A stretch of 64,000 nucleotides of DNA from Bacteroidota bacterium (lineage in GTDB: Bacteria > Bacteroidota > Bacteroidia > AKYH767-A > OLB10): the NCBI GenBank assembly GCA_016713525.1, contig JADJOZ010000001.1, forward strand, positions 124,001-188,000, given 5' to 3'. The position numbers and the translations under genes were made by a program. A model generated the notes under the pieces. It ran no database searches and was not told the origin of the DNA. It saw only the letters and a list, made by a program, of their open reading frames with translations. The first letter of the stretch is position 1. Every line of letters starts with the position of its first letter. Shown piece by piece: positions 55,901 through 64,000 of the stretch.

Positions 55901-58900
55901 GAAGTCAAATTTCGGACATCTTACTGCAGCTGCCGGCGTTACCGGATTAATTAAAACAGCTCTTGCGCTTAAACATAAAGTGCTTCCTGCTTCCATACAT
56001 TATAGTGCACCAAATCCTGCAATCAACTTTACCGATTCTCCGTTTTTTGTGAACGATAAACTTACAAAATGGAAAGATGGTGAAACTCCAAGAAGGGCAG
56101 GAGTGAGTTCATTTGGAGTAGGAGGTACCAATGTTCACATTGTGGTTGAAGAAGCTCCTGCTGCATTGCCTTCAGGTCCTGCGCGATCAAAGCATTTGTT
56201 GTTGCTCTCAACAAAAGGTAAAGAAAATCTGGATGTTGCAACGGCTAATTTGCAACATGCACTTGAAAATGATCATGGAATAAATATTGCTGATGCAGCA
56301 TATACTTTACAAACCGGAAGGATTTCGTTTGCTAATAGAAAGTTTGTTGTTTGCGACAGCCATGAAAACGCCATTAAGGAATTAAAGTCGAGAAATCCCC
56401 TACGAACTTCTTCCCGTAGTTTGGAATCTGTTTCATCAGGAGTAGCATTTATGTTCCCTGGTCAGGGCTCACAATATGTGGGAATGGGTAGCAATTTGTA
56501 TCGCGATGAAATTGTTTTCAAAGAAGCAATTGACAGGTGTGCAGAGTTATTAACTCCACATCTGGGAATTGATATCAGATCAATTTTGTATCCTGTTAAA
56601 GGTGAAGAAGCAAACTCAGCTTCTAAACTCCAGGAGACATGGCTCACACAACCTGCCTTATTTACCATTGGGTATGCGCTGTCAAAATTATGGATGAGCT
56701 GGGGTATTGAACCCAAGGCTTTAGTGGGTCATAGCATCGGCGAATTTGCAGCAGCTTGTATCGCCGGAATTATGTCACTTGAAGATGCTGTGATGCTTGT
56801 TGCCAGCAGAGGCAAACTGATGCAGGCTCAACCAAAGGGCTCAATGCTTTCAGTTCGGATGGCAGCTTCTGAAGTTAGTAATTTCCTGAAGGATGGTTGT
56901 TCAATAGCAGCTATAAATGGACCAAATTTGTGTGTAATTTCCGGCAATGATGAAGCAATAAATGCAATAAAAGTTGTTCTGGAATCGAAAGAGATTGTTT
57001 GCAAGCCGTTGTTTACTTCGCATGCATTCCATTCTCCAATGATGGATCCGATTATAGAACCATTTAAAAAATTGGTTGCTTCAGTTAAACTTCATACCCC
57101 TTCAATACCCGTTGTTTCAACAGCAACAGGAAAGTGGTTAACCGATGAGCAGGCTATTGATCCTGCATATTGGGCAAATCATCTCCGATTGCCGGTTCAC
57201 TTTGCTGACGGAATAAAAGAAATCTGGAGTAAACACGAATCAATGTTTCTGCTAGAAATGGGTCCGCGGAACACTGCAACCATGCTGGCACGCCAACAGG
57301 CCACCGATCCGAAAAAGCAATTTGCTGCGCCCTCTTTACCTGATAACTGCGAATCAGATGCTGAATGGGTATCCATGCTTTCTGCAATTGGTCAGTTGTG
57401 GCTTGCAGGAATTTCCATTAGCTGGAATGAATTTTACGCTCTTGAAAACCGGAAACATGTCCCTTTGCCAACTTACCCTTTCGAAAGAAAACGTTATTGG
57501 GTAGATCCACTGGTGCCGGCAACACAAGTAAATACATTTCATGCCTATCAGCCATTTGCTGATAGCAATACTATTTTTAATCAGGAAGTATCAAATATAG
57601 AATTAACAAATTCAACACCAATATTTATGAGTACCACTTTGCGTAAAGACCGAATAGTTTCTGAATTAAGAAACGTAATGGAAGAAGCTTCTGGAATTGA
57701 ATTGGCAGGAGCTGACGAGAATTCCTCATTCATGGAATTAGGAATGGATTCGCTGTTCCTGACTCAGGCTGCTCTTACAATTTCTAAGAAATACGGCACA
57801 AAAATTACTTTCCGCCAGTTAAATGAGAGCTTTTCTTCATTAGCTGCTTTAGCAACTCACATCGATCAGCAATTACCTGCTGAAGCAGCCCCCGTTGCTG
57901 CACCAGCTATGCAGCCATCTGCAAACATGCAGCAACCGCAACCTGTCTATAATGCGCCAATGCCACAGGTTACTGCAGGCAATCAAAGCAATATGCAATG
58001 GCTGATCACACAACAGTTGCAAGTCATGCAGCAGCAATTAGCAATGATGAGCGGAATGCCGCAGCAGGCAGCACCTGTTATGCAGCATACAAAACCATCT
58101 CCGGCACCGGTTGCTTCTCCATCACCTGTTACGGGCAATGGTGTTGCCGATAAAAAACTGAACATTGCAGAAGTTAGTGAAAACGAAAAGCTGAATTGGC
58201 GAAACCTTTCGGGGCTATTGCCAGAATTGAAAAAGCAGTGAGTTCTGAATTATCTGCTGATCAGCAAAAATGGATGGCGGAATTTACACGCAGTTATAAC
58301 GCAAAAACTGCTAAGTCAAAATCTTATACTCAGGATCATCGTGCTCATTTAGCCGACCCTCGTGTGGTTACAGGATTTAAACCAACTATCAAGGAATTAA
58401 TTTATCAAATGGTGGTTGATCGTTCTAACGGTTGCCGCGTATGGGATATAGATGGCAATGAATATGTCGATGTTCTGAATGGATTTGGCTCAAATTTTCT
58501 GGGTTATGGATCTCCGGTGATTATGAAAGCCGTGGAAGAACAATTGAAAAATGGTATTGAACTTGGCCCACAACATCCTTTAGCTGGAGAAGTTGCCAAA
58601 ATGATCTGCGATTTCACCAATTATGATCGCGCAGGCTTCTGTAATACCGGATCGGAAGCAGTTCTTGGTGCCATGCGTATCGCAAGAACCGTTACCGGTA
58701 AAAGTACTATCGTTTGTTTCAATGGTTCTTATCATGGAATTAATGATGAAGTAATTGTTAGAGGTACTAAAAAACTGAAGTCGTTTCCCGCAGCTGCGGG
58801 TATTCTCCCTGAGTCCGTTGAGAATATGCTGGTGCTCGATTATGGAACAGATGAAACACTCGAAATAATTCGCCAGCGTGCCGATGAAATTGCAGCTGTA

Positions 58901-59761
58901 ATGGTTGAACCTATTCAAAGCAGAAGAGCAGATTTTAAACCGAAAGCCTTTTTGCAGGAAGTAAGGAAAATTACTGCTGACCATGGATGTCTCCTCATTT
59001 TTGATGAGGTTATTACCGGTTTTCGTTTGCTTCCTGGAGGTGCACAGGAATTTTATGATATTAAAGCCGATTTAGGAACTTATGGAATGGTAATTGGCGG
59101 TGGTATGCCAATTGGTGTTATTGCCGGTAAAAAAGAATATATGGATGCACTTGATGGTGGATTCTGGCAGTTTGGTGATGGTTCCGTTCCTGAAGTTGGA
59201 GTAACCTATTTTGCCGGAACTTTTGTTCGTCACCCTCTTGCTCTGGCAGCTGCTAAAGCGGTATTGATTCATCTGAAAGAAAGAGGCATGTCTATCTACA
59301 ATAAATTGAATGGTTATGCCGATAAATTATTAAGTACAGTGAATGCACATTGCTCAAAAACAGGCGCTCCATTTCATCTTGTCAGCTTCGGATCCCTATT
59401 CAAAGTTAAATGGGATGTGGAACAACCTTACGGAGAATTGTTGTTCTTGTTAATGAGAGATAAAGGTGTTCATATTTACGATGGTTTCCCTTGCTTCTTT
59501 ACAGATGCATTTACAGATGCTGATGTGGATTTTGTTATTAACGCATACATCTCATCTATCAATGAATTACAAGCTGCAGGGTTCTTACCTTCAGGAAATC
59601 AAATTGTGCAACCTGCATCTAATGGAAAGCATACTGAAACTGAGGTAAATCAACCTCCGGTGCCGGGTGCTCGTTTAGGAAAAGGTCCTGATGGAAATCC
59701 AGGTTGGTTTGTTGCCGATCCTGAAAGACCGGGAAAATTTAAACAGGTTTTTACTTCGTAA
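52944..59761 (+). CDS. Hybrid NRPS-PKS: A-PCP-KS-AT-ACP-aminotransferase (frame interrupted)
   Basis: A multidomain assembly-line protein of about 2,272 residues. Domains in order: adenylation (about 25-530; A3 FTSGSTGMPKG, A10 SGKID), PCP (Ser576 in DLGGNSLLAL), ketosynthase (about 645-1075; active Cys816 in HTACSTS, HGTATPLGDP, NFGHLTAAAG), acyltransferase (about 1140-1490; Ser1264 in VGHSIGEF, HAFHS indicating malonyl), ACP (Ser1603 in LGMDSL), a Gln/Pro/Met-rich linker, and a PLP aminotransferase of the glutamate-1-semialdehyde type ending in PPVPGARLGKGPDGNPGWF. As read, the frame stops at 58241; adding one T at 58196-58197 joins the two parts. The A-domain code by hand is DVQFIAHVVK, close to the proline code. 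The aminotransferase lacks its PLP lysine as read (Met at 59087-59089). There is no KR, DH or ER. Confidence 0.92.
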
Positions 59762-59779
59762 TATATTTACTTTGATTTT

Positions 59780-62700
59780 ATGCCAGCAGATAGTAAACAA
59801 CAATTGGTTTTTCAACAGGTAGATTTCGATCCGTTTCAGTCTTCATTGCCTGTCCGGATTGCTACTACTCAGGCGCAGCGCGAAATCTGGACAAACGTCC
59901 AGTTCGGTGGTCATGCTGCCAGTTGTGCATATAACGAGTCTGTTTCGTTACACCTTGAAGGTGATTTTAATTTTTCTGCAATTGTAAAAGCTGTTGATCA
60001 GTTGTTTGAAAGGCATGATGCACTTCGCTCTGTTTTCAGTGATGACGGCATGTTTTTTACGATTGAAGAAAAAGTTAGTATTGATGTTGCTTTCATTGAT
60101 TTATCTAATGAAAAATCGGTTATTATAGATGACCGGATTCAGCAAATTCTGGATGGCGAAGCAGAGCATGAATTTGATCTGGCAAATGGTCCATTAGGCA
60201 AAATTAGTGTGATTAAGATTGCGCCTTCCAGACATCAACTGATCCTGACTTTTCATCACATTGTTTGTGATGGCTGGTCACTCGGTATTATGATGCAGGA
60301 TCTTGGTAAGATGTATACTGCCATTGTTAAAGGCGAAGTGTATAATGAACCTCCTGCAATTTCTTACGCAGTTTATTCTGCTGAGGAAGAAGAATACCTT
60401 AAAGGTATTCAGCATGCCAAAGTAGAGCAATATTGGATCGATCAATATAAGAATGATATCCCTGCAATGGAAATGCCGGTGAATCATCAAAGACCTCCTC
60501 TAAGAACTTACAATGCCAAAAGAATTGATGTTGAAGTAGGTTCTGATGTGGTTGAAACCATTAAAAGAATTGGTGCCAGACAAGGTGTTTCATTTGTAGC
60601 AACATTGGTGGCTGCATTCGAAATATTTATGTACCGCATCACGGGAAGTGCCGATATTGTTGTTGGTTTAGCTGCTGCCGGTCAGGCTGAAGATGGAAAA
60701 GATAGTTTGGTCGGACATTGTGTTAATTTACTTCCGTTACGAAGTAAGGTTAACCCTGTTGTCTCTTTTAATCAATATTTAAAAGAAAGAAAATCGTTGA
60801 TTTTGGATGCTTACGATCACCAACGATATACGTTTGGTAGTCTTATTCAAAAATTAAATATTCCCCGTGATCCGGGACGTATTCCTTTGGTTCCTGTTTC
60901 TTTTAACGTTGATCTCGGCATTACTAATGGTGTGCACTTTGAAGGATGTTCTTATCACTTTACAACAAATGCGAGACATTACGAAAACTTTGAACTATTT
61001 GTAAATGCTGCCGGATCCGGTAAAGATCTTACGCTTGAATGTACGTTCAATACCGATCTCTTTGATGCAAATTACATGCAGCTCAGGGCTGAAGAGTTTG
61101 TGGAATTGCTGAAAGGTTTTGCCTCTAATCCTGATAAAGAAATAGGTTTTGTAAATTTATTAACCGGTGCTGAACAAAAGTGGATTTCACAAGACTGGCA
61201 AGGTCCGGTCGCAGATTTCCCAACTGATAAATGCCTTCATCAATTATTTGAAAGTGCAGCCCTTAATGTACCAGATAAAGTTGCGCTTCAATTTAAAGAC
61301 ATTTCCTGGAGTTACCAGCAGCTTAATACCGCATCTGATAAACTCGCAGCTTATCTTCAAGCTCAGGGGTTGAATCCGGGAACAATGGTAGCCGTTTTCA
61401 TGGAGCGCTGCCCTGAATTAATGGTATCACTTCTTGGAATTCTTAAGGCAGGTGGAGCCTATATCCCTGTTGATCTTTCATATCCCGCCGACCGTATTGC
61501 CTATCTCCTTTCTGATGCAAATGCATCACTGATAATATCTTCTCAATTGCATGAAGATAAACTTCAGGGAATAAACACAAAAATTTTAGTCAAGGAAAAA
61601 TTCAATTCTTTCCCAGATAATAAGCCTGAATCAGTTCAGGTAAATTCAACTGATCTTGCTTATGTAATTTATACTTCCGGCTCTACCGGGAAACCAAAAG
61701 GTGTAGCTATTGAACATCGAAGTGCAGTCAATTATATCACCTGGTGTAACAGGTTTTACTTTGGTGGTAAAGAATATGGAAACTTTGGATTATATAGTTC
61801 ATTGTCGTTCGATCTGACTGTCACCAGTATATTTTGTACACTAACATCTGGCAAGACACTTACTATTTTTGATCAGAATGCCGAAGTTTCTTCCATACTG
61901 GAAGATTCATTCAGCAATAAAACCGCGGTAGATGTTATAAAATTAACTCCTGCACATATTCTTTTGTTGGAGAACTTAAATTTACGTTCCGATAAAATTA
62001 AGAAGGCTATAGTTGGGGGAGAAGAATTGACTCCACGACATGTTGAGATACTGCGTGAAATATCACCCTCAATTGAAATTATCAACGAATACGGTCCTAC
62101 TGAAGCAACAGTAGGTTGTATTATTAAAGATGTGATTACTCCACAGGATGCAACTACTATTGGTAAGCCTATCGACAATACGCAGGTGTATATTCTGGAT
62201 AGTAATTACCAAATGCTTCCTCCTGGTATTCCGGGTCGGTTGTTTATTGGTGGCGCCGGATTAGCAAGGTATTATCACAATCGTCCTGATCTCACAGCTG
62301 AGAAGTTTGTCGCTGTTGACACAGGTAACGGATTGGAGTTTTTGTATGATTCCGGAGACTTGTCAAGGTTCAGATTAAACGGTGATATTGACTTTTTAGG
62401 ACGTGTAGATAATCAGGTAAAAATACGAGGTTATCGGATAGAGCTTGGCGAAATTGAAAGTTTGCTCATTGCGCACCCCGGAGTTAAAGAGCAATTAGTA
62501 ATGGCTCGTGAAGATGTTCCGGGTGAGAAGAAAATTGTAGCTTATGTAGTGAATAAACCAGGTAACTTATTGGATGCTGTTTTATTGAGAGATTATTTAA
62601 AACAGGAAATCCCTGATTATATGGTTCCTGCTTCTTTTGTTTTTCTCGAATCTATGCCTTTAACGGTAAATGGTAAAATCGACAGAAAAGCACTGCCTGC

Positions 62701-63857
62701 TCCCGATGTTACACATGTGAAATCTTCTGCAGGCTATGAAGAACCCAAAACTTCTATGGAAGAAGTTCTCGCTAATATCTGGTGCCGCGTTTTAGGTCTC
62801 GATAAAGTTGGTCGAAACGATAATTTCTTCGAATTGGGAGGTCACTCTATCATAGGAGTGAAAATGTTCAATGAAGTTGAAAAGCAATTAGGAATTAAAG
62901 TTCAGCTTTCTGTAATTTTCAGGTCACCGACCATTGCAGAATTGGCTGAAATATTAAATGGCGAAGCCGGATCAAGATCATGGCCTTGTTTGGTACCATT
63001 AAAGGAGTCAGGAAGCAAACGACCACTATTCTGTATTCACATGCATAATGGTAATGTGCATCGCTGGAGAGTTTTGGTAAAACATATGGATGCCGATCAG
63101 CCTGTTTATGCTATTCAGCCAAAAGGTTTGGATGACAGACAACAGCCTCATACCACCATTGAAGAGATGGCTGCACATTATATTTCGGTTATTAAAGAAG
63201 TTCAACCTTCCGGACCATATAATTTAATTGGTTTATGCTTTAGTGGAATGGTTGTTTTTGAAATGGCTGCAATGCTGCAGGCAAATGGAGAAAAAAGTTG
63301 AATTCCTGGCAATGGTAAATAATTATGCTCCACCTGAAAATGCCACGATTTATAAAGTTAAATCGGAACTTAATAAGTTCATGAAGATGGAAATCGGGGA
63401 GAAGTTTAATTATGCGGTGGAGAAGAATATGAATCTTGGCAAAAAATTACTCTTTAAAGCCAGAAAGTTCATTCCGGGAGATTCAGAAAATACTATTAAG
63501 GAAGTTCAAATTGATGAAACTGTTGAATCTGTAGGAAATGATTTAAGAACTATTCATTCAGTAGCATTGTTAAATTATCACCCTGTTCATGTTTATTCCG
63601 GTGATTTGGTCATTTTTCGTACCGCCGATCCGATTGAGGCATTTTACAATGAAACGCTTGGTTGGGATCGTTTGGTGACCGGTAAAATAGAAACTACCAT
63701 TATTGAAGGTTGTAATAATGACACTATAATAACAGATGAGCCCTATAATGCAGTAATGGCCCGGAAAATCAGAGAATACCTTACCGGAAGGGCTGATAAT
63801 GAGTCAGATTCAGGTAATAATCGTCAAAATGGTATGTTCTCAGCAGCATTGTTGTAA
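59780..63857 (+). CDS. NRPS: C-A-PCP-TE (frame interrupted in TE)
   Basis: The terminating module, about 1,358 residues, starting 18 bases after the previous stop. The condensation domain (about 25-465) has its catalytic HHxxxDG intact (HHIVCDG, residues 159-165). The adenylation domain (about 480-990; YTSGSTGKPKG, NGKID) has the hand-read code DLTKIGEVGK, one residue from the asparagine code. The PCP has Ser1023 in ELGGHSII. The thioesterase (about 1065-1358) has Cys1153 at the nucleophile position (IGLCFSGMV, where GxSxG is usual), and Asn where the catalytic His is expected (63717-63719). The frame shifts in the TE because the A run at 63291-63296 has one extra base; removing it gives ANGEKVEFLAMVNNYAPP. 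The TE should release the finished product by hydrolysis or cyclisation. Confidence 0.92.
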
Positions 63858-63895
63858 TATTGCTGAATTATTAGATCAATAAATTCTGTCCTTGT

Positions 63896-64000
63896 ATGAA
63901 CATTCATTTCAAAAATTTAAAAGAAATCAGCAAGGAGCATCAGTTACCTCAAAAAGGTAACCTTGCCGGTGAAGTTCATGTTTGGTGTCACACCATTCAT
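63896..64000 (+). CDS. 4'-phosphopantetheinyl transferase, N-terminal fragment (cut by window edge)
   Basis: ATG 63896 opens a frame of 35 codons still open at the window end. The reading MNIHFKNLKEISKEHQLPQK then GNLAGEVHVWCHTIH contains EVHVW near residue 28, a pattern typical of the N-terminal half of Sfp-type phosphopantetheinyl transferases. Those enzymes load the 4'-phosphopantetheine arm onto carrier proteins. Its position 38 bases after the NRPS gene, on the same strand, fits an activator for the three carrier domains just upstream. The catalytic Asp/Glu motifs lie outside the window, so the assignment rests on this motif and context. Confidence 0.6.
   Translation, partial: MNIHFKNLKEISKEHQLPQKGNLAGEVHVWCHTIH

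Noticed and set aside
52944..64000. NRPS-PKS locus as a recently acquired island
   Set aside because: No tRNA, integrase, transposase or direct repeats at its left edge, and base composition looks like the neighbours; the right edge is outside the window.
1..64000. Insertion sequences, prophage or attachment sites
   Set aside because: I found no transposase, integrase, phage gene, terminal inverted repeat or duplicated tRNA end.

Overview
The window comes from the chromosome of a Bacteroidota bacterium, probably a free-living member of the Chitinophagia/Sphingobacteriia/Cytophagia side rather than a gut Bacteroides. I infer this from a DUF4290 gene beside murA, the tig-clpP-clpX order, type IX secretion (T9SS) style sorting domains, a SusC-like TonB receptor, a PorV/PorQ-type barrel, the futalosine menaquinone gene mqnD, absence of Shine-Dalgarno sequences, and promoter-like TTG / TAnnTTTG boxes. 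Base composition is AT-rich and looks even throughout, so I see no recent foreign island.

Layout. 1-4.5 kb: a small basic (possibly ribosomal) protein, smc and a membrane-anchored hypothetical. 4.6-13.6 kb: an outer-membrane/secretion operon (TonB receptor, about 1,365-residue secreted protein, PorV-like barrel) closed by a strong terminator. 13.7-19.4 kb: greA, a HIT protein, ruvC, a flippase-like protein/GT2/OppC-type operon and a flavin reductase. 19.5-32.4 kb: tRNA-Leu(UAG), tig-clpP-clpX, folA-thyA, a TPR protein, a UvrD/PcrA helicase, DUF4290, murA, a TlpA-like thioredoxin, grpE and dnaJ. 32.4-39.6 kb: an unusual four-gene cluster in which an ECF sigma factor and a candidate membrane regulator sit between two paralogous secreted LRR proteins. 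39.8-52.6 kb: an ABC exporter, Ppx/GppA, a 7-bp tandem repeat filling the gap to an NtrC-like regulator, alaS, an M23 peptidase, a MerR regulator, a patatin, GtrA, hldD, mqnD and an AI-2E family permease. 52.9-64.0 kb: a hybrid NRPS-PKS locus followed by the start of an Sfp-type phosphopantetheinyl transferase that runs off the window.

The most interesting system is the assembly line at 52.9-63.9 kb: A-PCP-KS-AT-ACP-aminotransferase, then C-A-PCP-TE. My hand-read A-domain codes suggest proline loading, one malonyl extension with beta-transamination, and condensation with asparagine. The predicted product is therefore a small Pro-(beta-amino acid)-Asn type molecule. Two key residues are unusual: the PLP lysine of the aminotransferase reads Met, and the TE nucleophile position is Cys.

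Reliability. About 25 single-base indels, almost all in homopolymers, interrupt 15 genes, many of them essential, and tig carries one in-frame TAG. In nearly every case adding or removing one base restores the family sequence exactly. I read this as uncorrected long-read consensus error and annotate those genes as single interrupted CDSs, giving the position of each break. Residue substitutions in smc and the aminotransferase must be read with the same caution.
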